Source: Actinocrinis sp035650855 (GTDB lineage Bacteria; Actinomycetota; Actinomycetes; Streptomycetales; Catenulisporaceae). Taken from it: 25,700 nt of DNA. The stretch is taken from the NCBI RefSeq assembly GCF_035650855.1, contig NZ_DASRGV010000345.1, positions 1 to 25,700 on the forward strand. The letters are read 5' to 3'. This document shows, piece after piece, positions 7,009-15,007 of the stretch. The notes below the pieces were generated by a model. That model made no database searches, had not been told where the DNA came from, and saw nothing but the letters and a program-made list of their open reading frames with translations. Positions within the stretch are counted from its first letter, which is position 1. Each line of letters opens with the position of its first letter. Position numbers and translations under genes: made by a program.

Positions 7009-8073
7009 ATGAGCGACCGCGTCAGGCTATTCATAGGCAGGTACACGCAGGACGATCCGTCACCGCAGCCCGCGCCCGGTATCACCGTGGCCGAGTTCGA
7101 CCCCGAAGCCCTGGCGATCGAGCCGCTCGGCGGCGGCGATCTGCCCGAGGCGTCTTTCCTCGAACTGGGGCCGGCCGGGGACGTGCTCTACGCGGTGCAG
7201 GAGGACGAGCACGACGGACAGGTCGCGGCGTTCTCGATCGACGCGGGAACCAGCGCCCTGACGTTCTTGGACAAGCAGCCGACGCACGGCGGGCTGCCCT
7301 GCCACATTCTGGTCGAGCCCGGCGGCAGCTATGTACTGTCCGCGAACTACGGGACGGGGAACGTCGCCGTGCACCCGATCGAGTCGGACGGCAGCCTGGG
7401 CGCGTCGTCAGACGTCTCGCAGCACCAGGGCTCGGGGCCGAACTCCGAGCGTCAGGCCGGGCCGCACGCGCACATGGTCGCGGCCGCTCCGGACGCTCAA
7501 GTGGTGCTCTCCGTGGATCTGGGCACTGACAGCGTTTACGCGTACTCGCTCGACGCGCTGTCGGGGCGCCTCACGCTCATCGCGCAGAACCGGATGCGGC
7601 CGGGCAGCGGTCCGCGCCATCTGGTCTTCCACCCGTCCGGCGAGCATTTCTACCTGGCCAACGAGCTGGGCAACTCGGTGTCGGTGTGCGCGTACGACGC
7701 GGCGACCGGCTCGGCGAAGGAGCTCGCCGAGATCCCGGCCGTGCCCGATCCGAAGGGCGGCGAGAACGCGCCCGGCGGGATCCTGCTTTCCGCCGACGGC
7801 CGTTTCCTGTACGTCTCCAACCGCGGGGACGAGTCGATCAGCGTGTTCGAGGTCCGCGACGGCGGTTCGCGGCTCGAGCCGGTCGGCCGGTGGTCCTGCG
7901 AGGGAAGCTGGCCGCGGGACATCGCGTTCAGCCCGGACGGGCGCTTCCTGTTCGTGGCGAACCAGCGTTCGCACAACGTCGCGGTGCTGCGCGTGGACGG
8001 CGCCGGCGGCGCGCTGTCGGCGACCGGGCTTTCGTATCAGGTGCGGAACGTCGCGCGAGTACTGATCGGGTAG
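7009..8073 (+). CDS. Lactonase family seven-bladed beta-propeller (354 aa)
   Basis: The protein belongs to the YbhE/carboxymuconate-cyclase lactonase family, whose characterised members hydrolyse 6-phosphogluconolactone. Repeated blade motifs are visible: YVLSANYGTGNVAVHPIE, GPHAHMVAAAPDAQVVLSVD, GSGPRHLVFHPSGEHFYLAN, ILLSADGRFLYVSNRGDES and IAFSPDGRFLFVANQRSHNV. The Arg in GPRH and the His in GPHAH are conserved positions of the family. There is no signal peptide, so it is cytosolic. An AAGGAAGG about 6 nt before the ATG supports the start. It converges on the GH20 gene with 42 nt between stops. Because the neighbouring locus is built to handle sugar aldonic acids, it might open an aldonolactone (for example that of oxidised GlcNAc); that is inference, and 6-phosphogluconolactonase is the default. 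Confidence 0.88.
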   Translation: MSDRVRLFIGRYTQDDPSPQPAPGITVAEFDPEALAIEPLGGGDLPEASFLELGPAGDVLYAVQEDEHDGQVAAFSIDAGTSALTFLDKQPTHGGLPCHILVEPGGSYVLSANYGTGNVAVHPIESDGSLGASSDVSQHQGSGPNSERQAGPHAHMVAAAPDAQVVLSVDLGTDSVYAYSLDALSGRLTLIAQNRMRPGSGPRHLVFHPSGEHFYLANELGNSVSVCAYDAATGSAKELAEIPAVPDPKGGENAPGGILLSADGRFLYVSNRGDESISVFEVRDGGSRLEPVGRWSCEGSWPRDIAFSPDGRFLFVANQRSHNVAVLRVDGAGGALSATGLSYQVRNVARVLIG

Positions 8074-8115
8074 CGGCTTTCCGGATACTCGGCCCTGGCA
8101 CCGACAGCGGCGCCG

Positions 8116-9753
8116 TTAGCGAGGCCAGCCCGGCGCGTCGGGGCGCGACTGCCAAGGCAGCGGTCCCGACGCGCGCCGGTACTCGACGCCCAGGGCGTCG
8201 AGCCTGCGTTCGTGTACTGCCAGACGTCGCGCGAAGTCGTCGAAATCCCGGTCCCGCGGGTCGCTCCACACGGTTTCGGCGAAGGCCGTCAGCCGGGGAA
8301 AGGCCATGTAGTCGACGGCGCGGGCCGAGTCGATGTGCTCGGTCCAGATGTTGCACTGCGCGCCGAGTACGTGCTGCGCTTCGCTCTCGCTGAGCGCCGC
8401 GGGGACGGGTTCGAAGGCGTAGACGTGCGCTAGCGACGAGACCTTGCCGATGGGGGTCGGCTCCCCCGGGTCGTCCGACTGGCGCCAGTCGAGATAGACC
8501 TGGTCCTCGGGGCAGAGCACCACATCGTGCCCGCGCTTGGCGGCCGTGATCGCCCCGGTGATCCCCCGCCAGGACGCGACGACGGCGTCTGCGGGCAGTC
8601 CGCCGTCGCAGATCTCGTCCCAGCCGTAGAGCACCCGGCCGTGGGTCGCGAGGTGCTCGGCGAGCCGTGCGACGTACCAGAACCGCAGCGCGTCGGCGTC
8701 CGGGAGTTCGCGTTCTGCGATGTGCCCCTTGGCGCGCGGGCTGTTCTCCCACGGCCCGGTCGGGCACTCGTCGCCGCCGACGCCGATGTGCTTGGACGGG
8801 AACAGCTCGACGACCTCGTCGAAAACATCGCGCAGGAACTGCAGGGTGGATTCCTCGGCGTTGAGTACGTTGTCGAGGATGCCCCAGCGCGTCGCGACCT
8901 CGGGCTGGTCGGGCTGGTTCGGCGAGTCGGTGTTGCCGAGGTGCGGGTACGCGGCGATCGCGGCCCCCGCGTGTCCGGGTACGTCGATCTCGGGGACCAC
9001 GGTGATGTGCCGGGCGGCCGCGTAAGCGACGATCTCCCGGATGTCGTCCTGGGTGTAGAAGCCGCCGTGCGGGCGGCCGTCGAAGCGGTCGTGCCGGCGG
9101 TCGCCGAGCGGGCTCTCCCGCCGCCAGGAGCCGACCTCGGTGAGACGCGGGTAGCGCCGGATCTCCAGGCGCCAGCCTTGGTCGTCGGTCAGGTGCAGAT
9201 GCAGGACGTTGAGTTTGTGCAGCGCGATCAGGTCGATGAAGCGCAGCACGTCCTGCTTGGGCAGGAAGTGGCGGGCCACGTCGAGCAGCGCGCCGCGCCA
9301 GCCGAACCGGGGCCGGTCGGTGATCGTGACCGCCGGCACGTCCCAGGGTCCTGAGCTGATCGGCGCGCGGCGGAACGCGGCGGAGGGCAAGAGCGTGCGG
9401 AGCGTCTGAGCGGCGTAGAAGAGCCCTGCGCTGGTCTCGGCTTCGAGCGTGGCACCGCTCGTCGTCACCGTCAGGCGGTAGCCCTCGGGGCCGAGGCCGG
9501 CGGTGTTCGTCGCGGGATCGGCCACGCGCAGGGTGATGGCGTTGCCCGGACTGTGGCCGTCGCGCAGCGGAAGGCCGGTCGCCGGGCCGAGCGCGGAGCG
9601 AAGCCAGCCGGCGACTTCGGCGCTGCGCTCGTCGGCGTCGAGCACCGTGGCGTCGGTGAGCGTGAAGCGAAGCCGCACCGCTACTTCTACTTCCCGCGGC
9701 TCGGGGATGAGGCCCAGGTCCGCGAGGTCGTCGATCACGTCGGGCGTCGGCAT
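8116..9753 (-). CDS. GH20 beta-N-acetylhexosaminidase, cytosolic (545 aa)
   Basis: GH20 enzymes cleave terminal beta-linked GlcNAc/GalNAc by substrate-assisted catalysis. An N-terminal GH20b-like domain (about residues 1-145) precedes the TIM barrel, which opens FGWRGALLDVARHFLPKQDV. Other barrel motifs are LHLHLTDDQGWRLEI, VPEIDVPGHAGAAIAAYPHL, the catalytic Asp-Glu pair in HIGVGGDECP (D328, E329) and a C-terminal WTEHIDSARAVDYMAFPRL segment. No signal peptide or lipobox is seen, so it must act on imported oligosaccharides. It is the last gene of the leftward arm; its ATG lies 2 nt after the ridA stop. Its place beside genes for 2-keto-3-deoxy sugar-acid catabolism, rather than nagA/nagB, is unusual and suggests that it trims chitooligosaccharides ending in N-acetylglucosaminate. 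Confidence 0.95.
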   Translation of the reverse strand: MPTPDVIDDLADLGLIPEPREVEVAVRLRFTLTDATVLDADERSAEVAGWLRSALGPATGLPLRDGHSPGNAITLRVADPATNTAGLGPEGYRLTVTTSGATLEAETSAGLFYAAQTLRTLLPSAAFRRAPISSGPWDVPAVTITDRPRFGWRGALLDVARHFLPKQDVLRFIDLIALHKLNVLHLHLTDDQGWRLEIRRYPRLTEVGSWRRESPLGDRRHDRFDGRPHGGFYTQDDIREIVAYAAARHITVVPEIDVPGHAGAAIAAYPHLGNTDSPNQPDQPEVATRWGILDNVLNAEESTLQFLRDVFDEVVELFPSKHIGVGGDECPTGPWENSPRAKGHIAERELPDADALRFWYVARLAEHLATHGRVLYGWDEICDGGLPADAVVASWRGITGAITAAKRGHDVVLCPEDQVYLDWRQSDDPGEPTPIGKVSSLAHVYAFEPVPAALSESEAQHVLGAQCNIWTEHIDSARAVDYMAFPRLTAFAETVWSDPRDRDFDDFARRLAVHERRLDALGVEYRRASGPLPWQSRPDAPGWPR

Positions 9754-9755
9754 GC

Positions 9756-10139
9756 TCAGTCTTCCAGCACCGCGAGCGCGTCGATCTCGACCAGCATCCC
9801 GGCGGGCAGGCCGACGTACACGGTCGTGCGGGCCGGGAACGGCGCGCTGACGAACGTGCTGTACACCTCGTTCATGGCCGCGAAGTGCGCTACGTCGGCC
9901 AGGTAGACGCGCATCATCATCACGTCGTCGAAGTCGGCTCCGGCGGCGCGCAGGATGGCCTGGATGTTGAGCAGCGTCTGGCGGGTCTGCTCGGCGACGG
10001 TCTCGCCCGCGAACTCGCCGGTCGCCGGGTCGGTCGGCCCCTGCCCGGCGACTTGCAGGATGTTGCCCTTGCGGACGGCCTGCGAATAGGAGGCCACTGG
10101 CGCCGGGGCGTCTGCGGTGGTGACGGCGATCTTGGGCAT
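9756..10139 (-). CDS. ridA: RidA family enamine/imine deaminase (127 aa)
   Basis: RidA proteins hydrolyse reactive 2-aminoacrylate-type enamines/imines released by PLP-dependent dehydratases. The sequence has the family length, the SYSQAVRKGNILQVAGQG opening and the key arginine in PFPARTTVYVGLPAG (R104, matching the carboxylate-binding Arg of the family), followed by VEIDALA. It sits 2 nt after the iclR stop region and 2 nt before the GH20 gene, so it belongs to the same transcript. Its partner is most likely the DSD-like PLP enzyme encoded on the opposite arm (12036-13313), whose alpha,beta-elimination would release an enamine. Confidence 0.93.
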   Translation of the reverse strand: MPKIAVTTADAPAPVASYSQAVRKGNILQVAGQGPTDPATGEFAGETVAEQTRQTLLNIQAILRAAGADFDDVMMMRVYLADVAHFAAMNEVYSTFVSAPFPARTTVYVGLPAGMLVEIDALAVLED

Positions 10140-10141
10140 CG

Positions 10142-10912
10142 CTAGTTCTCCTGGTCGTGGTGCGGGGGCGGGGCGGTCCAGCCGAGTTCCGCGGAGGCGG
10201 CGTCGGCGGCGGCGAGCAGATCGGGCAGCAGGGCGAGGACGCCGGAATACGTGAGTACGGGTTCTGGCACCGAGAGCGACGCGGCGGCCAGGACGGTCCC
10301 GGCGGCGTCCCGGATCGGGGCCGCGACGCAGTTGATGTAGTCCTCGTGCTCGGCGCGGTCCTGGGCGTGGCCTTGGGCGGCGACCTTGCCGAGTTCGGCC
10401 TCGAACGCGCCCGGGTCCGTGATCGTGTTCGGCGTGTAGCGCTCGAAGCCGAGCCGGCTGATCGCGGCCTTGCGGCGCGGTTCGGGCAGCCCGGCGAGCA
10501 GGACCTTGCCGACCGCGGTGCAGTGCGCGGGCGCGAGCGCGCCGATGCGCGAGTTCATCCGCACGGGATGTCTGCTGTCGTACTTGTCGATGTAGACGAC
10601 TGTGCCTTCCACGTACGCCGCGAGATGCACCGTGTGGCCGTGCTTCTGGTTGAGCGCGGCGAGGTGGGGTGCGGCGAGTCGGCGTATGTCGAGGTCGTCG
10701 AGGGCTTGGTGGGCCAGCGCGAACAGGCGCGGTCCGAGCCGGTACCGGTGTTGCTCGTCGTGGCGGGCGAAACCCTGTGACTCAAGGGTCTGAAGCAGCC
10801 GCAGCGCGGTCGACTTGTGTACGTCGAGCAGCGCGGCGAGTTGGTCGAGGGTCTTCGGGCCGCCGCCCAGATCGGTCAGGATGCGCAGGGCGCGATCGAC
10901 GGTCTGGCTCAT
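10142..10912 (-). CDS. IclR family transcriptional regulator (256 aa)
   Basis: The N-terminal winged helix (about residues 5-65) reads TVDRALRILTDLGG, then LAALLDVHKSTALRLLQTLE and FARHDEQHRYRLGPRLF. The C-terminal effector domain has the IclR hallmarks AHCTAVGKVLLA and EDYINCVAAPIRDAAGTVLA, the ligand-binding region for small acids. The gene overlaps the kinase upstream by 4 nt (ATGA) and ridA follows after 2 nt, so the regulator is made with the genes it probably controls. The obvious operator candidate is the 31-bp palindrome at 11993-12023. A sugar-acid intermediate such as 2-keto-3-deoxygluconate is a plausible inducer, since several IclR members sense such compounds; that is inference. 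Confidence 0.94.
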   Translation of the reverse strand: MSQTVDRALRILTDLGGGPKTLDQLAALLDVHKSTALRLLQTLESQGFARHDEQHRYRLGPRLFALAHQALDDLDIRRLAAPHLAALNQKHGHTVHLAAYVEGTVVYIDKYDSRHPVRMNSRIGALAPAHCTAVGKVLLAGLPEPRRKAAISRLGFERYTPNTITDPGAFEAELGKVAAQGHAQDRAEHEDYINCVAAPIRDAAGTVLAAASLSVPEPVLTYSGVLALLPDLLAAADAASAELGWTAPPPHHDQEN

Positions 10913-11922
10913 ACGGCCCCTGCCTTGATCTCGGCGCCGGGTGCCGGTTCGGCAGCGCGGCCTTGCATCTCTCCGGTCGCGATGAAGCGCTCGATGGTCG
11001 CGTGGTCGGGCATCACACCGAGGTCCGCGCGCACCCGGAGGGCGCAGGAGGCGGCGAGCGTGCCGAGCCGCAGCCGGTCTCGAAGGGAGAGGCCGCGCAG
11101 CGTTCCGGCGATGAATCCGGCGGCGAAGGCGTCTCCGGCTCCGGTCGGCTCGGCGATCTCGACCGGCAGCGCGGGCACGTCGACGCGTTCGCCCGCCTCG
11201 AATCCGGTCGCGCCGTCAGCTCCCTGTTTCACCACGAGCGTGCGCGGCTCGGGCAGCAGCCGGCGCAACGCGTCCGGATCGCCGACACCGCAGACCGCCT
11301 CGGCTTCGTCGGCGCCGATGAAGACCAGGTCAGCGCGGCGCGCCAGATCGATCAGCACCCCCGGGTCGCGCCCGGCCCACAGCACGGGCCGGAAGTTCAC
11401 GTCGAAGGCCACGATGCGGCCGGGCCGCGGCGAGGCGAGGAAGGCGTCGGCCAGCGCGGCGCAGGAATCGGAGAGCGCTGCGGTGATGCCGGTGAAGTGC
11501 AGCACCGGCGTATCGCGGACGGCGGCCGTGTCCGCCAGGCTTGGGTTCATCGAGCAGGCCGCTGATCCGGCGCGGTAGTACCGCATGACAGTGGACGGCG
11601 AGTCGGCGGCCATGCCGGCGCTGGATGTGACGATCTCCTTGACGTACAAGCCGGTCTGGCGCTGCGCATCGATTTCGACTTCTGATACGTCCACTCCGTG
11701 TGCGGCGAGGCTGCGCAGGACGACGCGGCCGAAGCGGTCGTCTCCCACCCGGCCGACCCAGCGGGCCGGGACGCCGAGCGCCGCGAGCGTGCACGCCACG
11801 TTGACCTCCGCGCCGCCCACCGCCAGCGCGTATCCGGCTACTTCCTTGTCTTCGGCTGCGTCCTCGTCGGGGATGAGCACCGCCAAGGCTTCACCGACAC
11901 ACGTCACTGCCGGTCCAGTCAC
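10909..11922 (-). CDS. kdgK: PfkB family sugar kinase, probable 2-keto-3-deoxygluconate kinase (337 aa)
   Basis: PfkB signature 1 is present (AVGGAEVNVACTLAALG, about residues 34-50), and signature 2 contains TGAGDAFAAGFIAG with catalytic Asp near 264. The WVGRVGDDRFGRVV and YYRAGSAACSMNP segments fit KDG kinases, which phosphorylate 2-keto-3-deoxygluconate at O6. A KDPG aldolase gene in the divergent arm supports that substrate over fructose or ribose. The GTG at 11922 is chosen because GGGGAGG lies 8 nt upstream. Longer frames starting at 11950 or 12009 would run into the promoter palindrome. It is the first gene of the leftward operon and overlaps iclR (ATGA), indicating translational coupling. 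Confidence 0.9.
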   Translation of the reverse strand: MTGPAVTCVGEALAVLIPDEDAAEDKEVAGYALAVGGAEVNVACTLAALGVPARWVGRVGDDRFGRVVLRSLAAHGVDVSEVEIDAQRQTGLYVKEIVTSSAGMAADSPSTVMRYYRAGSAACSMNPSLADTAAVRDTPVLHFTGITAALSDSCAALADAFLASPRPGRIVAFDVNFRPVLWAGRDPGVLIDLARRADLVFIGADEAEAVCGVGDPDALRRLLPEPRTLVVKQGADGATGFEAGERVDVPALPVEIAEPTGAGDAFAAGFIAGTLRGLSLRDRLRLGTLAASCALRVRADLGVMPDHATIERFIATGEMQGRAAEPAPGAEIKAGAV

Positions 11923-11955
11923 CTGCCGCCCTCCCCTGCTCCGCGTGGTCATCCC

Positions 11956-12005
11956 TTGCCGTACCGCGCTGCCGGATGCTACAACCGGGTGAGCAACATA
12001 CGCAA
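11956..12005. promoter_or_regulatory. Overlapping divergent promoters of the two catabolic arms
   Basis: Rightward: TTGCCG (11956-11961), 18-nt spacer, TACAAC (11980-11985), which places the start point at the edge of the palindrome. Leftward: on the minus strand TTGCGT (complement at 12000-12005), 18-nt spacer, TAGCAT (complement at 11976-11981); this -35 lies inside the palindrome. The two -10 elements overlap. Box matches are moderate, so these are predictions. Confidence 0.5.
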
Positions 12006-12023
12006 TCACGTTGCATATGTTGC
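11993..12023. promoter_or_regulatory. 31-bp near-perfect palindrome, probable IclR operator
   Basis: The left arm GCAACATACGCAA (11993-12005) and right arm TTGCATATGTTGC (12011-12023) are inverted copies with one mismatch in 13, around a 5-nt centre TCACG. It is the only site of this kind I see in the window and it lies in the 113-nt gap between the divergent starts at 11922 and 12036. Binding there would block both promoters. Confidence 0.8.
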
Positions 12024-12035
12024 AACGGAGATCTA

Positions 12036-13313
12036 ATGAGGAGGGTCGTGGACGACGCAGCGCTCGGTGCCTTGGCCGCGGAGCGGATCGACTGGCGCTA
12101 CAAGGGCTTCCCGGCCCGCTTCGACGGCCTCACCGTGGCCGATCTCGTCGAGGCCAAGCCGCCGCTCGCGCAGTTCGGCACTCCCCTGCTCGTCCTCGAC
12201 GGTCCCGCGCTCGACCACAATCTGACCCTGATGGCGCAGTACTGCGCGAAACACGGGGTTGATCTCGCACCGCACGGCAAGACCACGATGGCGCCGCAGC
12301 TCTTCGCCCGCCAGCTCGACGCCGGCTGCTGGGGAATCACCGCCGCGACGATCGCGCACCTGCGGACCTACCGGGCCTTCGGGGTCGCGACGATCGTGCT
12401 CGCCAATCAGCTCGTCGACGCCGACTCGCTGCGCTGGGTCGCCGAAGAGCTGCGCCGCTCGCCGCACTTCCGCCTGCTGTGCTTCGCCGATTCCGTCACC
12501 GGAGCGGAACTGATGCAGGCGGCCCTCGCCGAGGCGGACGCGCCGCGCCCGGTGGAGATCGTGATCGATCTCGGCGCGCCGGGCGGCCGGACCGGCTGCC
12601 GGAACCTGGACGAAGCTGAGGCCGTGGCGCGTGCTGTGCGCGCGGCGGATCGGCTGCGGCTCGTCGGCGCCGGCGGCTTCGAGGGGGCGCTGGCTCCCGA
12701 CCGCGCGCCGCAGAGCATCGAGCACATCCGCGAGTATCTTCGTTCCCTGCGTCAGCTCGTCGGCCGGCTCGACGAGGCAGGGTTGTTCGACGAGACCGAC
12801 GAGATCGTCGCGACGGCCGGCGGCAGCGCGTACTTCGACGACGTGGTCGAGATCCTCGGCGGTGCGTGGAAAGCCTCGCGTCCGGTGCGGACCGTGTTGC
12901 GCAGCGGCGCCTATATAACGCATGACGACGGCCACTATCGAAGGCTGACACCGCTGACCGCCGACGCCGGGTTCCGGCCCGCGCTCAGCATCCGTGGCCG
13001 CGTACTCTCGACTCCCGAGCCGGGTCTCGCGCTGCTGGACTTCGGCAAACGCGACGCGCCGTTCGACCTCGGCCTGCCCGAGCCGCACACCGTCGAGCGC
13101 GCGGACGGCGCTACGGAACGGCTGACCGGCTGCTCGATCGCCGCACTCGCCGACCAGCACGCCTTCCTGCGGCACGGCGGCGACACGCGGTTGCGCATCG
13201 GCGAGGTCGTCGCCTGCGGCATCTCCCATCCGTGCACCGCTTTCGACAAGTGGCAGCTGATTCCGGTCGTCGAGGACGGGCACGTCGTGGACGTCATCCG
13301 CACGTTCTTCTAG
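12036..13313 (+). CDS. PLP-dependent D-serine-dehydratase-like enzyme, candidate D-glucosaminate dehydratase (425 aa)
   Basis: This is a fold-type III (alanine-racemase-like N-domain) PLP enzyme of the DSD1/D-threonine-aldolase group. The PLP lysine is K82 in LAPHGKTTMAPQLF. Barrel motifs EIVIDLGAPGGRTGCR and TVLRSGAYITHDDGHYRR follow. The C-terminal metal pair of D-serine dehydratases appears as ISHPCTAFDKW (H398, C400), with DQHAFL just before it. Such enzymes eliminate ammonia from D-beta-hydroxy amino acids. Glucosaminate is such a compound, and its dehydration yields 2-keto-3-deoxygluconate, which fits the kinase and aldolase beside it. The ATG at 12036 has GGAG 7 nt upstream. The GTG at 12048 is too close to its AGGAGG. 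D-serine or D-threonine deaminase are the alternatives. Confidence 0.88.
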   Translation: MRRVVDDAALGALAAERIDWRYKGFPARFDGLTVADLVEAKPPLAQFGTPLLVLDGPALDHNLTLMAQYCAKHGVDLAPHGKTTMAPQLFARQLDAGCWGITAATIAHLRTYRAFGVATIVLANQLVDADSLRWVAEELRRSPHFRLLCFADSVTGAELMQAALAEADAPRPVEIVIDLGAPGGRTGCRNLDEAEAVARAVRAADRLRLVGAGGFEGALAPDRAPQSIEHIREYLRSLRQLVGRLDEAGLFDETDEIVATAGGSAYFDDVVEILGGAWKASRPVRTVLRSGAYITHDDGHYRRLTPLTADAGFRPALSIRGRVLSTPEPGLALLDFGKRDAPFDLGLPEPHTVERADGATERLTGCSIAALADQHAFLRHGGDTRLRIGEVVACGISHPCTAFDKWQLIPVVEDGHVVDVIRTFF

Positions 13314-13358
13314 GCAGCACCGACTTCTGGACACAGGCAAGACGAGAGTGTGAGCGCG

Positions 13359-14990
13359 ATGGAGAACCAGGGCACGGATACGGCGCCGACAGTGCTGTTC
13401 CGCGGCTGCCACGTCACCGACGGTACCGGCGCGCCGCGAACGCGTGCGGACGTCGCGCTCGCGGGCGGAAGGATCGCGGCCGTCGGCGAGGAGGCCGCGC
13501 GGTTCGACGCCGACCGTGTCGTCGACGCCTCAGGGCTCGTACTCGCTCCCGGGTTCATCGACATGCACGCGCACTCGGACCTGGCGCTGCTCGTCGACAA
13601 GGAGCATCTGGCGAAGACGTCGCAGGGCGTCACCCTCGAAGTCCTCGGCCAGGACGGCCTGAGCTACGCCCCGGTGGACGACGGCGCGCTGAAGCAGTTG
13701 CGTCAGCAGATCTCCGGCTGGCACGGCGATCCCGAGGAACTCGCCTGGGACTGGCGCACCGTCGGCGAGTACCTGGACCGGATCGACGAGGGCTGCGCCG
13801 TCAACGCCGTCTACCTAATGCCTCAGGGAACGCTGCGCATGCTGTGCGTCGGCAACGATGACCGTCCGGCGACTGAGCCTGAGCTGGATGCGATGCGGCG
13901 CCTGCTCGCCGAGGGTTTGCAGCAGGGCGCCGTCGGTATGAGCAGTGGCCTGACATACACGCCGGGTATGTATGCGGACACTGACGAGCTGATCGAGCTG
14001 TGCCGCGTGGTCGCCGAGTACGGCGGCTATTACAGCCCGCACCACCGCAGCTACGGCGTGGGCGCCATGGAGGCCTACGAGGAGATGATCCGGGTCAGCG
14101 AACAGTCCGGCTGCCCGCTTCACCTCGCGCACGCGACGCTGAACTTCTCCGTCAACGCGGGCCGGGCGCCGGATCTGCTGGAGCTCATCGACGAAGCCTC
14201 CGCGCGCGGCGTGGACATCACGCTCGACAGCTATCCCTACCTTCCCGGGGCGACGACGCTCGCCGCGCTGCTGCCCAGCTGGGCGGCGAGCGGCGGACCG
14301 GACGCGCTCGCGGCCCGGCTGCGCGACCCCGCCGCCCGCGCGCGGATGGCGGCAGACCTCGAAGTCACCGGCTCGGACGGGTGCCACGGCGTGCCGATCG
14401 ACTGGGCCGCGATCCAGATCAGCGGCACGCGGCACGCGTCCAACAGCACGCTGGCCGGCCTGACCGTGGCCGAGGCCGCCGCGCAGGCCGGCCAGCCGCC
14501 CGCACAGTTCTGCTTCGACCTGCTGCTCGCCGACGACCTGGGCGTCTCCTGCCTGTTGCACGTCGGCAACGAGGAGAACGTGCGCACCATCCTGCGGCAC
14601 CCCGCGCACCTCGTCGGCAGCGACGGGCTGCTGATCGGCGCGCGGCCGCATCCGCGCGCGTGGGGCACCTTCCCGCGCTACCTCGGGCACTACGTGCGGG
14701 AGGAAGGACTGCTCACGTTGGAGGAGTGCGTCGCGCAGATGACCGGCCGGGCCGCGCGCCGGCTCGGACTTACGGACCGCGGAAGGGTCGCGCCGGGGCT
14801 GGCCGCGGACGTAGTGTTGTTCGACCCCGGGACGGTGGCCGACCGGGCGACGTTCGAGCAGCCGCGTCGAACCGCGACCGGCATCCCCTACGTTCTGGTC
14901 GGCGGCGAGTTCGTGATCGACGGCCATCGGCGCACACAGGCCACACCGGGGCGGGCGCTGCGGCGCGGCGCGCGGCGGCGGAACCCATGA
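13359..14990 (+). CDS. N-acyl-D-amino-acid deacylase family amidohydrolase, candidate N-acetylglucosaminate deacetylase (543 aa)
   Basis: The enzyme belongs to the D-aminoacylase branch of the amidohydrolase superfamily. It shows the small beta-sandwich start (LFRGCHVTDGTGAPRTRADV), the metal motif LAPGFIDMHAHSDLALL (H70, H72), further ligands in SPHHRSYG and LHLAHATL, and the catalytic Asp in LVGSDGLLIGARPHP. The position that is Cys in the Alcaligenes D-aminoacylase (GNCG) reads GQDG here (D99). Family members remove N-acyl groups from D-amino acids; N-acetyl-D-glucosaminate has the same 2-(R)-acylamino acid head group. The ATG at 13359 has GAGAG 10 nt upstream; a GTG at 13350 is too close to it. 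It follows the dehydratase gene by 45 nt and overlaps the region before the aldolase, forming one operon. Confidence 0.9.
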   Translation: MENQGTDTAPTVLFRGCHVTDGTGAPRTRADVALAGGRIAAVGEEAARFDADRVVDASGLVLAPGFIDMHAHSDLALLVDKEHLAKTSQGVTLEVLGQDGLSYAPVDDGALKQLRQQISGWHGDPEELAWDWRTVGEYLDRIDEGCAVNAVYLMPQGTLRMLCVGNDDRPATEPELDAMRRLLAEGLQQGAVGMSSGLTYTPGMYADTDELIELCRVVAEYGGYYSPHHRSYGVGAMEAYEEMIRVSEQSGCPLHLAHATLNFSVNAGRAPDLLELIDEASARGVDITLDSYPYLPGATTLAALLPSWAASGGPDALAARLRDPAARARMAADLEVTGSDGCHGVPIDWAAIQISGTRHASNSTLAGLTVAEAAAQAGQPPAQFCFDLLLADDLGVSCLLHVGNEENVRTILRHPAHLVGSDGLLIGARPHPRAWGTFPRYLGHYVREEGLLTLEECVAQMTGRAARRLGLTDRGRVAPGLAADVVLFDPGTVADRATFEQPRRTATGIPYVLVGGEFVIDGHRRTQATPGRALRRGARRRNP

Positions 14991-15007
14991 CGGACGCGGA
15001 GGTACGA

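Noticed and set aside
14000..14986. Long N-terminal extension of the aldolase frame
   Set aside because: It overlaps the deacylase gene in another frame with Arg-rich composition; aldolase homology begins only after 15008.
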